Source: UBA11872 sp965198285
GTDB taxonomy: Bacteria; Chloroflexota; UBA11872
Assembly (NCBI GenBank): GCA_965198285.1
Contig: OZ240251.1
Span: 2,852,001 to 2,916,000 of the forward strand
Length of the DNA stretch: 64,000 nt
Reading direction: 5' to 3'
Below the pieces are notes generated by a model. It saw nothing but the letters and a program-made list of their open reading frames with translations, was not told where the DNA came from and searched no databases. The position numbers and the translations under genes were made by a program. Below, piece after piece: positions 32,592 to 42,056 of this stretch (its first letter is position 1; each line of letters begins with the position of its first letter).

Positions 32592-33908
32592 ATGGCGACC
32601 GAACTCAAACTCCCTGATCTGGGCGAGGGCATCGCGGACGTGGATGTCCTGAGCGTCCTTGTCAGTGCCGGTCAGGCCGTTGCGAAGGACGACCCGATCA
32701 TTGAGATCGAGAGCGACAAGGCGACCCTGGAAGTCCCGGCGGAGTTGGCCGGCACCGTCACTCAAGTGCTCGTAAACGCGGGCGACACGATTCAGGTCGG
32801 GCAGACGCTCATCGAACTGGAGGAGAGCGATTCGGCGGCGGATGCTAAGCCTCAGGCAGCTCCGCCACCGGCGGCGAAGGCGCCGGCGGTCGCCGGCACG
32901 GAGACGTCCGCGCCAACCCCTTCGTCCACGCCAGTTCCTTCGACACCTCAGGCCAGTCCAACATCAAGGTCCCAGGCTCCGCCGCCGCCACCCCCTGCCA
33001 GCGGCGACATGCCGGTGTTCGCTTCGCCTTCAACCCGGCAGTTCGCACGCGAGATCGGCCTGGACATTCGCCAGGTCCCGGGTTCCGGCCCAGCCGGTCG
33101 CATCTCAATTGACGATGTCAAGGCGCATGCACGGGCAAGACCGGCGCTGGGATCCACCGCGCCGAGCGGACTGACCGCAGTGCCGCTACCCGACTTCAGC
33201 GCGTACGGCCGGGTGACGCGCGAGCGCATGAGCCGGGTGCGCCGGGCAACTGCCACCAACATCGCCCAGTCGTGGTCGAGTATTCCGCACGTCACGCTCT
33301 TCAACGACGCCGACATTACGGCCGTGGAAGCGATGCGGCAGCGCGAGAAAGACCGTGTGCGGAGGGCCGGCGGCAGCCTCACGATCACGCCGATCCTGCT
33401 CAAAGTCGTAGCCGCCGCGCTCAAGGCACATCCGAAGCTGAACGCCAGCGCGGACTTCACGACCAACGAGATGGTCCTGAAAGACTATTGCCACCTGGGC
33501 GTCGCCGCCGATACGGACCGCGGCCTGCTGGTCCCGGTGATTCGCGATGTCGATGACAAGAGCATTACGGAGCTTGCGGTCGAAATAACCGATGTAGCCG
33601 CGCAGGTACGAGAGGGGCGTCTGCCACCCGAGCGCCTGGAAGGCGCATCGTTCACGATCAGCAATCTCGGCGCACTCGGCACCGGGCACTTCACGCCCAT
33701 CATCAACCCGCCGGAAGTCGGGATTCTGGGCGTTGGACGTGCGGTTGAGCGTCCCGTCTACGTTGAGGGCCTCCTGAGGCCGCGGCTCATACTGCCGCTG
33801 GCGCTGTCGTTCGACCACCGCGCCGTGGACGGAGCGGACGGTGCCCGATTTCTCACGTGGATCGTTGACGCGCTGGCCCAGCCCCTGATGTTGGCGATGG
33901 GCTACTAG
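32592..33908 (+). CDS. aceF: Dihydrolipoamide acetyltransferase (E2) of pyruvate dehydrogenase
   Basis: A 438-residue E2: one N-terminal lipoyl domain with the lipoylated Lys43 (ESDKATLEVP), an Ala/Pro-rich flexible linker (about 80-140), a peripheral-subunit-binding domain (about 145-182, FASPSTRQFAREIGLD) and a catalytic acetyltransferase core ending in His409-xxx-Asp413 (DHRAVDGADGARF). It transfers acetyl groups to CoA. A single lipoyl domain is fewer than the three of E. coli. It sits 30 bases after aceE and 7 bases before lpd, so the substrate assignment to pyruvate is well supported by context. Confidence 0.94.
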   Translation: MATELKLPDLGEGIADVDVLSVLVSAGQAVAKDDPIIEIESDKATLEVPAELAGTVTQVLVNAGDTIQVGQTLIELEESDSAADAKPQAAPPPAAKAPAVAGTETSAPTPSSTPVPSTPQASPTSRSQAPPPPPPASGDMPVFASPSTRQFAREIGLDIRQVPGSGPAGRISIDDVKAHARARPALGSTAPSGLTAVPLPDFSAYGRVTRERMSRVRRATATNIAQSWSSIPHVTLFNDADITAVEAMRQREKDRVRRAGGSLTITPILLKVVAAALKAHPKLNASADFTTNEMVLKDYCHLGVAADTDRGLLVPVIRDVDDKSITELAVEITDVAAQVREGRLPPERLEGASFTISNLGALGTGHFTPIINPPEVGILGVGRAVERPVYVEGLLRPRLILPLALSFDHRAVDGADGARFLTWIVDALAQPLMLAMGY

Positions 33909-33915
33909 CCGCGCC

Positions 33916-35346
33916 GTGACCGCCGACGGACGGCAGCCGCGCATAGCCGTGATCGGCGCGGGGCCTGGAGGCTATCCGGCCGCCTTCCACGCCGCCGAGC
34001 TGGGAATGGATGTCACGCTGATCGATCCCGAGGCAAACCCCGGCGGGGTGTGCCTGTACCGCGGCTGCATCCCGTCCAAGACCCTATTGCACGTGGCGTC
34101 GCTGCTTGGCGAGGCCGAGGATGCGGCCGCCTGGGGCGTGAGTTTCGGAAGTCCGGAAATCGATCTGGATCGGCTCCGAAGCTGGAAGGACCAGGTCATA
34201 TCCAAGATGACCTCAGGTCTTGGACTCCTCACTCGCGCCCGTCGGGTGCGTTTCGTCCGCGGATTCGCTCGGTTCGAGGATCCACAGACGCTGCAAATCG
34301 AGCCGACCGACGGCGGCGACGCGGAACGTCTGGACTTCGACTATGCGGTGGTAGCCACCGGCTCGCGGCCGGCGGCGCCGCCCGGATTCGAGATCGACGG
34401 CGAGCGTGTTCTGGACTCGACCTCGGCCCTGGAGCTCACGGATGTCCCGGAAACCTTGCTGGTTGTCGGCGGGGGCTACATCGGTCTGGAGTTGGGATCG
34501 GTCTACGCGGCGCTTGGCTCGCAGGTGACCGTCGTGGAGATGGAGACCGGCCTGCTGCCAGGCGCCGATCGGGATCTGGTGCGACCGCTCGCGAGAAAGC
34601 TGGAAGCCACGTTTGCCGAGATTCTGCTCAGCACCCGAGTCGCGAACCTGGATGTACAGCCGGGCGGCGTCGACGTCGAACTGGCGGGAGCGCGCGTCGA
34701 GAATCCCTCACGGCGGTTTGACAAGGTGCTGGTGGCCGTCGGGCGTCGCCCCAATAGCGCCGGTCTGGGCTTGGACGCCGCCGGCGTGGAGTCGGACGAG
34801 CGCGGCTTCATCAAAGTCGACCATCAGCGCCGAACAAGCGCCGCAAACATCTTCGCCGTCGGCGACGTGGCGGGTGAGCCGATGCTGGCGCATAAGGCCA
34901 CCTACGAGGCACACGTCGCGGCCTCGGCCATCGCCGGTCACGCCGCAACCTACGACGCGCAAGCCATCCCGGCGGTTGTGTTCACCGACCCGGAAATCTC
35001 CTGGTGCGGGCTGACCGAATCGGAGGCCCGGGAGTCCGGCCGACCGCACAACGTCGCCACTTTTCCCTGGGCGGCATCCGGTCGCGCCACGACGCTGGGG
35101 CGTAACGACGGGCTGACGAAGCTGATTCTGGAGCCAACGACCGAGCGTGTCCTGGGGGTCGGAATCACCGGCCGGGGCGCTGGCGAGCTGATTGCCGAAG
35201 GCGTACTGGCCGTGGAAACGGGCGCCCGGGCCGACGACCTGCGGCTGAGCATCCACCCGCACCCCACGACGTCAGAAACACTGATGGAAGCCGCCGAGGT
35301 CTTCTTCAACACCAGCCCGCACTACATCCAGCGCACCCGCGGTTGA
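33916..35346 (+). CDS. lpd: Dihydrolipoyl dehydrogenase (E3)
   Basis: A 476-residue FAD disulfide oxidoreductase that reoxidises the dihydrolipoyl groups with NAD+. It has the N-terminal FAD motif VIGAGPGGYPAAFHAAELG, the redox-active Cys46-xxxx-Cys51 (GGVCLYRGC), the NAD-binding VVGGGYIGLELG, and the C-terminal His449-xxxx-Glu454 pair (HPHPTTSE). A GTG start 7 bases after aceF ends the operon. Confidence 0.96.
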   Translation: MTADGRQPRIAVIGAGPGGYPAAFHAAELGMDVTLIDPEANPGGVCLYRGCIPSKTLLHVASLLGEAEDAAAWGVSFGSPEIDLDRLRSWKDQVISKMTSGLGLLTRARRVRFVRGFARFEDPQTLQIEPTDGGDAERLDFDYAVVATGSRPAAPPGFEIDGERVLDSTSALELTDVPETLLVVGGGYIGLELGSVYAALGSQVTVVEMETGLLPGADRDLVRPLARKLEATFAEILLSTRVANLDVQPGGVDVELAGARVENPSRRFDKVLVAVGRRPNSAGLGLDAAGVESDERGFIKVDHQRRTSAANIFAVGDVAGEPMLAHKATYEAHVAASAIAGHAATYDAQAIPAVVFTDPEISWCGLTESEARESGRPHNVATFPWAASGRATTLGRNDGLTKLILEPTTERVLGVGITGRGAGELIAEGVLAVETGARADDLRLSIHPHPTTSETLMEAAEVFFNTSPHYIQRTRG

Positions 35347-35374
35347 ACCGGCGGGTGCTCTACCGGCGCTAGCC

Positions 35375-36838
35375 TTACGTCACCCGACCGACCGTCCACT
35401 CAACCGTCGGCAGCAGCGGGTCGTCGGTTTCCTTGAGCCAATTCACGATCTCGTCCGCCAGTTCCGCACGCACTTTGGCCGTTGTGGGGTCGTCGATGAC
35501 GTTGCGGGTCTCGTGCGGATCGTTCTGCAGGTCGTACAACTCCGGCCGGTCGTAGAGCCAGAGGTTGAGTTTCCAACGATCCGTGACGGCGGTTTTCACG
35601 AACATCAGGTCGTCGCGCAGTCCGGCCTCGATGTAGAACTCGCTGAACACGATCCGGCGCGGTCCGTCCGCCTGGCCCAGGACCATGGCGCTTTGGTCTA
35701 GCCCGGCGCCTGCGCTGATCGGAACGTCGCACAAGGCCCCCAGCGTGGCCGGCAGGTCCACCGTGTTGAACAACGCGTCACTTCGCCGTCCGGCGCCAAT
35801 GCCGGCCGGCCAGCGCAGGATGAGTGGAATACCGATCGACTGCTCGAACATCGCCGGGCCCTTTCCGGCCATGCGATGGGCGCCCATCATTTCGCCATGG
35901 TCGGAAAGAAAGACGATCAGCGTGTTGTCGCGTAGACCCTGCGCGTCCAGATATGCGAACAGTCGGCCCACTTCGGTGTCGATGTGCGCGTTCAGCCCGT
36001 GGTAGTGGGCGATAAACCGGCGCCAGTCGGCCTCCGACATATTGCGGACCCAGCGATGCGTGAGGCTGCGCTCGTACGCGTCGGACTTGCCGTGGAAGTC
36101 CTCGTCGAGGGTCGGCGGCAACTCCACGTCGGCTGGGTCGATGCGCTGAGCGAAGTCGCCCGGGGATATGACGGGCGGATGCGGATCCTTGATCGAGAGC
36201 GTAAACGCCCACGGCCGCTGGTCGCGGCCGCTGATGAAGTTGATGGTCTCATCGACGGCCCACGACGTACGGGCGTGCTCGACCGGAATGGCCGAGGGCC
36301 CCGAGGGCACCACGCCGGACTTCGTGCCCGCGCTGAAGCCGAATTCGTGGTGTTCGCGCTTGAACAGTTCGGCCAACCCGTGGCGTTCGAGATGCTGGAT
36401 GTAGTAGTCGCGGCCGTTTTTCCAATAGCGATACGTCCGCCAGTGCTCCTCCCAGCCGTGATGCGGGACTTCGTCATTGCCCATGTGCCACGGGCCGGTG
36501 TAACCCATGCGGTAGCCGGCGTCTCGAAACGCCTGGCCGAGCGAAGGCACGGACTCGGGGAGAACCGCCCGCTGACGCACCGTGCCGAAACGCTCGTCCT
36601 GCCCTGAGCGAGGCACGCAGAGCAGATGGTGCTGGTGCGGATACAGCCCGGTGAACATTGAAGCGCGGGCCGGCGAGCACTGGGGAAGCGGAACGTAGGC
36701 GCGGGTCAGCGTGAGGCCGTCAGCCGCCAGCCTGTCGATGTGCGGGGTCTGCGCTACTCGGTTGCCATAGGCGCCCAGGTATCCGGCGTCCAGCTGGTCG
36801 CAGAGGATGATCAAAAGATTCGGGCGCGTAGCTGCCAC
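35375..36838 (-). CDS. Sulfatase (formylglycine-dependent type)
   Basis: A 487-residue arylsulfatase-family hydrolase with the maturation motif CSPAR at Cys54, whose cysteine would be oxidised to formylglycine. It also has the metal-binding LIILCDQLD near the N-terminus and FLSDHGEMMGAH. It hydrolyses sulfate esters, probably on polysaccharides given the neighbours. No signal peptide is visible, so it may be cytoplasmic or leaderless. The GTG start follows GGGAG. It is divergent from the solute-binding gene. A choline- or heparan-type specificity cannot be told. Confidence 0.9.
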   Translation of the reverse strand: MAATRPNLLIILCDQLDAGYLGAYGNRVAQTPHIDRLAADGLTLTRAYVPLPQCSPARASMFTGLYPHQHHLLCVPRSGQDERFGTVRQRAVLPESVPSLGQAFRDAGYRMGYTGPWHMGNDEVPHHGWEEHWRTYRYWKNGRDYYIQHLERHGLAELFKREHHEFGFSAGTKSGVVPSGPSAIPVEHARTSWAVDETINFISGRDQRPWAFTLSIKDPHPPVISPGDFAQRIDPADVELPPTLDEDFHGKSDAYERSLTHRWVRNMSEADWRRFIAHYHGLNAHIDTEVGRLFAYLDAQGLRDNTLIVFLSDHGEMMGAHRMAGKGPAMFEQSIGIPLILRWPAGIGAGRRSDALFNTVDLPATLGALCDVPISAGAGLDQSAMVLGQADGPRRIVFSEFYIEAGLRDDLMFVKTAVTDRWKLNLWLYDRPELYDLQNDPHETRNVIDDPTTAKVRAELADEIVNWLKETDDPLLPTVEWTVGRVT

Positions 36839-36955
36839 AGCACATCTCCCAGAACCAGCTCGGTTCGGCGATTTCGATGCGGTCGCCCTGCACCCCAGGT
36901 CCGCAAGACGAGCGCCGCGTGAAGTCCCGCGTGGCGCGGGGCGCCGCCGCCTCTA

Positions 36956-36984
36956 TTGACGCCTCGCCGTGCCGGGCGTAGCGT
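36956..36984 (+). promoter_or_regulatory. Promoter of the solute-binding lipoprotein gene
   Basis: TTGACG (36956-36961), 17 bases, TAGCGT (36979-36984). A second -10-like TAGAGT lies at 37001. Either would give a 5' leader of roughly 40-60 bases before the ATG at 37052, which has GGAGG 6 bases upstream. Confidence 0.55.
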
Positions 36985-37051
36985 GAGAACGATTCGGCCC
37001 TAGAGTACTTCGGACTGAGGAAGTACGGGGGCGCAGCTAGGGAGGGCATTG

Positions 37052-38632
37052 ATGACACGGCGACAAGTCCTGAAAGCGCTCGGAGTTGGCGGACTCGGCG
37101 CTGGCGGCGCGGCACTCCTGGCGGCCTGCGGTGAAACCCAGGTCGTGACCAAGGAGGTTCCGGTCGAGACGATCGTAGTGAAGGAAGTGCCGGTCGAGAC
37201 CGTCGTGACCAAGACTGAAATCAAGGAAGTCCAGGTCGAGAAGGTTGTGACCCAGGTTGTCCAAGAGGTCGTGGAGGTTGAGAAAGTTGTCGAGAAGGTC
37301 GTTGAGAAGGTCGTTGAGAAGGTCGTCGAAGTCGAGGCCCAGCGCCCGCCCGTTGTGCTGACCTTCGCTACCGACCACACATCAGGTCCGCGAGGCGCGG
37401 CGGTGCAGTGGGCGGTCGAGAACTGGGCCACTAGGCGGCCGGACGTGAGGGTGCTGGTTGAGCCAGTTGGCGGGGGCTATTGGGACACGCTGTCGATCAG
37501 GGCCGCAGCCGGAACCCTGCCCGAGATGGTGCTTTGGGATGGCCACCTCTTCAACGCCTGGCGTGACGACAACACGGTGCTCCAACTCAACGACGTCCTG
37601 ACGAAGATGGATGGCTGGAACGAGGAGGAGTACTACTACATCCCCAATCTCTGGACCGACAACGGCCACGACGACGACCACAGGTTTCCGCCGCCGACCC
37701 AGCTGCACGGCAATCAGTACGGGATCACCTACCAAGGCGGTATCAACGGGTTCATCTACAACCAGACCTTGGTGGACGAACTGGGCGCCGGGCATCCGGA
37801 CGACAGTTGGACCTGGGACGACCTGATGGAGAACGCCCAGAAGACCACCGACCCCGAGCAGGGCCTCTGGGGTCTGGACGGGGGCGGCAACTGGTATTCG
37901 TGGCATCCGCTGATCTGGTCGGGCAACGAGGAGTTCTTCCGCAGCTACGACGACACCAAGTTCACGTTGTATGACAGCGGCGGCAGCGACGGGATCGAAT
38001 TCATCCACGATGCGGTATTCGAGCACGAGGTCGCCGTGCCAATCGCCGAAATCCGCGAAATCCGCGGCGAGTTCAGTACACCGTTCACGGCAGGCATCCA
38101 GGCCTACTACCTGACCGAGCGGGTTCGTCAGACGGCGCGCCCGCTGATTCAGATCAAGGACCGGTTCGAGTGGTCACTGGCGCCCGTGCCAGTCAATCCG
38201 GCAACGGGTAGGTCGGGCACGTTCTGGTCCTGTCAGTTTCACGCCGTGACCAGCGGAGCGGAAGCGCGCGGCAATGTGGAAGAGACGGCCGAGGTGTGTC
38301 TGTACTTTGGGACCGAGGTGCAGCATCGTGTCGCCGGCGTCGACCGCGGCCACTTGCCGATGTGGCGCCCGGCGCACGAAACAGCGGAGGCGCAGGCCGG
38401 CCCTCCGAACAACATGCATCTCCTCAAGTCTTACGCCGACGGCACCCAGAATCGGCACCGTCAGTACCGCATGCCCAACTGGGGGGAGTGGTACCAGAGC
38501 TGGATCGGCCTGGAGCAGCGGTACATGCTCGGCGAAGACTCGCTTGAAGAAATGATCGGGAACGTCAAGACGGCCGCGGAAGGCAACCAGGCGCTGCAGA
38601 TTGATGAGATGCGCAGCCGCGGCTGGATCTAA
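37052..38632 (+). CDS. Extracellular solute-binding lipoprotein (ABC transporter type)
   Basis: A 526-residue family-1-like binding protein. The N-terminus has twin arginines (MTRRQVLKALG), a hydrophobic stretch and a lipobox LAAC (Cys near residue 27), so it is a Tat- or Sec-exported lipoprotein. A Val/Glu/Lys-rich low-complexity spacer of about 65 residues (for example VEKVVEKVVEKVV) follows, a hallmark of Chloroflexota binding proteins, and then a two-lobe binding domain. It probably captures a sugar or oligosaccharide. No permease or ATPase genes are adjacent, so transport partners are elsewhere. It is divergent from one sulfatase and near others. Confidence 0.87.
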   Translation: MTRRQVLKALGVGGLGAGGAALLAACGETQVVTKEVPVETIVVKEVPVETVVTKTEIKEVQVEKVVTQVVQEVVEVEKVVEKVVEKVVEKVVEVEAQRPPVVLTFATDHTSGPRGAAVQWAVENWATRRPDVRVLVEPVGGGYWDTLSIRAAAGTLPEMVLWDGHLFNAWRDDNTVLQLNDVLTKMDGWNEEEYYYIPNLWTDNGHDDDHRFPPPTQLHGNQYGITYQGGINGFIYNQTLVDELGAGHPDDSWTWDDLMENAQKTTDPEQGLWGLDGGGNWYSWHPLIWSGNEEFFRSYDDTKFTLYDSGGSDGIEFIHDAVFEHEVAVPIAEIREIRGEFSTPFTAGIQAYYLTERVRQTARPLIQIKDRFEWSLAPVPVNPATGRSGTFWSCQFHAVTSGAEARGNVEETAEVCLYFGTEVQHRVAGVDRGHLPMWRPAHETAEAQAGPPNNMHLLKSYADGTQNRHRQYRMPNWGEWYQSWIGLEQRYMLGEDSLEEMIGNVKTAAEGNQALQIDEMRSRGWI

Positions 38633-38636
38633 TCGG

Positions 38637-38966
38637 ATGAATCAGCAGGGGGGCACGGGCGGCAAAGCCCGCGCCTGCCTGCGGCCGCTTGGCCGAGTTT
38701 GCACGTCAGGGAAGCGAAGCTTAGCCGTAGGCTCGCGCGCTGCGCTGCGCCTTGCGCTCGGGGCCGCGATTGTCTCTGCAGCACTACTGCTTGCAGGTTG
38801 CGGCGACTCCAAAAGCGCCTTCGAGGATTATTCGTTTCCCAGAACAAGCTCGGAGAGCGGACGCTATCTCTCCGACGAAGAACACGCCCGCCTGCGCCAG
38901 CAGTGGCAAGCACAGCAGGACGCCAAGGGTGCACAGGCAACCACGCAGCCGGCCGGCGGAAGCTGA
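38637..38966 (+). CDS. Small predicted lipoprotein
   Basis: A 109-residue protein with a positively charged N-terminus of about 40 residues, a hydrophobic segment and a lipobox LAGC followed by GDSKSAFEDYSF, then a charged, Gln/Ala-rich tail. No family is recognised. The ATG lies 5 bases after the binding-protein stop, suggesting cotranscription, which hints that it is an accessory of that system. A later start nearer the hydrophobic segment was sought but no good codon exists. Confidence 0.6.
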   Translation: MNQQGGTGGKARACLRPLGRVCTSGKRSLAVGSRAALRLALGAAIVSAALLLAGCGDSKSAFEDYSFPRTSSESGRYLSDEEHARLRQQWQAQQDAKGAQATTQPAGGS

Positions 38967-39060
38967 GGCGCGCCCGGCACCGGCTACACATACGACGGCA
39001 ATGCGGTCCGGCGTGGCAACGTGACGCCTCGCAGGTACGACCAGCGATGGGAGACCGACA

Positions 39061-40536
39061 GTGATTGAGAAGCCGAATCTGCTCTTTCTCTTCACGGATG
39101 AGCAGCGGGACGACACGCTGGCCTGCTACGGCAACCAAACCATTCAGGCGCCGAACCTGAATCGCCTGGCCGAGGAGAGCTTCGTCGTGGATCGCGCGTA
39201 TTGCACGCAGCCGGTCTGCACGCCCTCGCGATCGTCAATCATGACCGGCTTCTACCCGCACACGACGGGATGCCTTGAGAACAACGACCCATTACGACCC
39301 GAACACCTGACGCTGGCCGAGCGTGTTCCCGACGACTACACCTGCACGTATTACGGCAAGTGGCACCTGGGCAGCGAGCTTATTGCGCAGCGTGGCTTCT
39401 CGGAGTTCGTGGGGATCGAGGACGGCTACCGGGAATACTACGCAGACCCGGTCGAGGCCCGGCGTCTCAGTGACTATCACCACTTCCTGGTGGAGCATGG
39501 GTTTGAGCCGGATTCCGGGAAGTCCCAACGCGGTGACTCGTCGGCGGATACGGGAACCCTACGGACCTTTTCTCGGCAGCACGCCGCTGAGATGCCAGTG
39601 CCATACACCAAGGCCGGCTTTCTCGGCGCCCGTTCGGCCGAGTTCATCCAGTCGCATGCGGATAGGCCCTGGGTGCATTATGTCAACTTCCTCGAGCCGC
39701 ACATGCCGTTCGACGGCCCACTCAACGAGTTGCACGACCCCGCGAACCTGGAAACCGGACCGGCCTTTCTGCGACCGCCGGACGACGTTTCGCTGATCCA
39801 TCGGGCGCTGGCCGCCTACTACGGCAGCACGGACTGGCGAGGGTTCGATCTAAAGGACGAAGCCTCCTGGCGCAGGGTACGGCGGAATTACTGGGGGCTA
39901 GTGACCCTCGTAGACCGCGCCGTGGGACGCATCCTCCAAGCCCTGCATGACTCTGGACAGGCAGATCGCACCATCGTCGTCTTCACGTCGGACCACGGCG
40001 ACATGATGGGCGACCACAACATCCTGGCGAAGTGCACGCTGTACGAAGAGGCCATGCGCGTGCCGCTGCTTGTGCGGGTGCCCTGGCTGTCCAACAACGG
40101 AGCACGTATCGACGGCGCGATGAGCCTGGTGGACCTCGTCCCGACACTGCTGGATCTGATGGGCATTGGTGCACCAGTCGATGTCCAGGGAATCAGTCGC
40201 GCTGACGTGTTCAAGGGCGACGCCGACCTCTCCGCTAACGACGTGATCGTCGAGTGGAACGGTAGCCACAACTCATGTGTCTGGCCGCCAGACGCACCGC
40301 CGGAGGCTCACCGGGTGGAATCCGATCCCTGGCGCTCCATCCTCAGCCACGAAGGCTGGAAGTTGAACGCCAGCGCAACGGATCAGTCGGAACTGTTCGA
40401 TCTCAATGCGGATCCCCACGAACTCACGAATCGGTTCAACGATCCCGACCAGCGCGGACTCATCTCCGACTTGCTGGATCGCATTCGCGCCTGGCAGGCA
40501 GCAGTCGACGACACGGCGCCGCTGCCCAACGTATAG
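39061..40536 (+). CDS. Sulfatase (formylglycine-dependent type)
   Basis: A 491-residue sulfatase with the CTPSR motif at Cys53 (formylglycine site), metal ligands in LLFLFTDEQRDD and VFTSDHGDMMGDH, and a C-terminal domain ending in LFDLNADPHELTN, typical of choline-sulfatase and exo-sulfatase relatives. The GTG start at 39061 has GGGAG upstream. It is followed after 17 bases by a beta-propeller gene, so desulfation and glycoside hydrolysis may be coupled. No signal peptide is apparent. Confidence 0.92.
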   Translation: MIEKPNLLFLFTDEQRDDTLACYGNQTIQAPNLNRLAEESFVVDRAYCTQPVCTPSRSSIMTGFYPHTTGCLENNDPLRPEHLTLAERVPDDYTCTYYGKWHLGSELIAQRGFSEFVGIEDGYREYYADPVEARRLSDYHHFLVEHGFEPDSGKSQRGDSSADTGTLRTFSRQHAAEMPVPYTKAGFLGARSAEFIQSHADRPWVHYVNFLEPHMPFDGPLNELHDPANLETGPAFLRPPDDVSLIHRALAAYYGSTDWRGFDLKDEASWRRVRRNYWGLVTLVDRAVGRILQALHDSGQADRTIVVFTSDHGDMMGDHNILAKCTLYEEAMRVPLLVRVPWLSNNGARIDGAMSLVDLVPTLLDLMGIGAPVDVQGISRADVFKGDADLSANDVIVEWNGSHNSCVWPPDAPPEAHRVESDPWRSILSHEGWKLNASATDQSELFDLNADPHELTNRFNDPDQRGLISDLLDRIRAWQAAVDDTAPLPNV

Positions 40537-40553
40537 AAGGCCGGCGACTTCTG

Positions 40554-42056
40554 GTGTCCTCGCCCTACCCAACATCCATTGAGTTTGAGGCCACGGCTGG
40601 CCGGTCTGTTCTTTTCCTCGACCTGCTTGAGGTCGCTGAAATGCAGCGGGTCCACCAGGTCGTTCGACCAGCCATCAAGCATCCGTCCAATCCCGTCATC
40701 CGCACCGGGCCGCTCGGAACTTGGGACTCACTGCAAGCCAGTCCGTGGCAGGGCACAGTGATGTGGGATGCCGAGGATGGGCACTACAAGGCCTGGTATA
40801 TGGGCATGGATGTCGCCGAGTCCGGCCTGCAGATTCCACGTGTCGGCTACGCCGTCAGTCCGGACGGTTCAACCTGGGAAAAGCCCAATGTTGGCGTGCA
40901 CGAATACGGCGGCACGCGCGACAACAACCTGATCGCCTATCTTCCGGGCCGGCGAACCAATGGACCCGCGCTGAAAGACCCGGGGGAAACCGACCCCTCG
41001 CGGCGCTACAAGTTGCTGCTTTTCGACGAGAACATTGATCGGGAGATATGGAACTCGCCCGATGGACTGCGCTTCACCCGCGAGGGCAGGCCAAACATCT
41101 GGACGCCGCCGGCGGAGGATGGCTCGCGGCGAGTCCTCCCTGATCCCCTGGCCTGGTTCGACTCGCACCAGCTTCTCTATGACCGGCAAGACCCGAATCC
41201 TGACCGCCGCTACAAGGCCTACGGACAGATGTCGGCCCGGCGCGGCGGCTGGTCGATCAGAAAAGGCGCCCTGCTCTACGGCCCGGACCCCTGGACCTGG
41301 ACTCGGTCACAGCAGAACCCGATCATCGACCCCGACGAGGGCGATGAGTCCCAGATCCATTTCATCTCAGTTCTGCCCTACAAGGGTCTGTACGTGATGC
41401 TTTACGAGTACGGCTGGCTAGAGCCGCACAGCTCCGTGTATGTGGCCGACATTCGACTGGCCGTCAGCCGTGACGGCGAGCGGTTTCAGAGGGTTCAGCC
41501 CAATCAGCCATTTGTACGGCGAGGCGGGCCAGGTGACTGGGACGGTGGTTTCCTGGTCACGTCGAGTGACCTGGTGGTCCGCGACCACGAGATCCAGGTA
41601 TTTTATTCCGGCCAGCCCCAGCACTGGACAAACTGGCCCTCCGAGAATAGGGGCGAGTGGACGAGTAGCGCTGGCAGCGTGTATCCGGCACAGACCGGGC
41701 TGGCGTCGCTTCCGATCGACGGGTTCGCCGCGCTCGAGACCCCTGACGGCGAAATGCCCGGCTCGGTTACGACAATTCCAATCAAGCCCTCGGCGACGCC
41801 AGCTGGGCTTCAGGTCTCGTGGGGCAATGCGCTGCCGGGTCGCAATTTGATCGACGTGCAAGTGCTCGACACAGCCGGAGAGCCCGTCGATTCGTCGCCT
41901 CCAACTCGCATTGTGACGGACGGATCTGCCATGCCAGTTGTCTGGGCCGACGGTCAGGCGCTGCCTGTGGATCGAGAGTTCAGGTTGCGGTTTGGCATCC
42001 ACGGTGCCGCGCGGCTCTTCGGATTCAGCTTTACGAGGGCACCTGGCAGCGCATGA
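40554..42056 (+). CDS. Beta-propeller glycoside-hydrolase-like protein
   Basis: A 500-residue protein of the five-bladed beta-propeller type related to GH32/GH43/GH130-like clans. Repeated blade signatures of the form DG..YKAWYMG, VSPDGSTWEKP, DPNPDRRYKAYG and VSRDGERF are visible, and a C-terminal beta domain (about 395-500) follows. The specific family and catalytic acids cannot be assigned by eye. Two similar proteins lie at 59380 and 61207. The GTG at 40554 is the first start after the preceding sulfatase; the open frame continues upstream but inside that gene. It overlaps the next gene by 4 bases (ATGA). Confidence 0.75.
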   Translation: MSSPYPTSIEFEATAGRSVLFLDLLEVAEMQRVHQVVRPAIKHPSNPVIRTGPLGTWDSLQASPWQGTVMWDAEDGHYKAWYMGMDVAESGLQIPRVGYAVSPDGSTWEKPNVGVHEYGGTRDNNLIAYLPGRRTNGPALKDPGETDPSRRYKLLLFDENIDREIWNSPDGLRFTREGRPNIWTPPAEDGSRRVLPDPLAWFDSHQLLYDRQDPNPDRRYKAYGQMSARRGGWSIRKGALLYGPDPWTWTRSQQNPIIDPDEGDESQIHFISVLPYKGLYVMLYEYGWLEPHSSVYVADIRLAVSRDGERFQRVQPNQPFVRRGGPGDWDGGFLVTSSDLVVRDHEIQVFYSGQPQHWTNWPSENRGEWTSSAGSVYPAQTGLASLPIDGFAALETPDGEMPGSVTTIPIKPSATPAGLQVSWGNALPGRNLIDVQVLDTAGEPVDSSPPTRIVTDGSAMPVVWADGQALPVDREFRLRFGIHGAARLFGFSFTRAPGSA

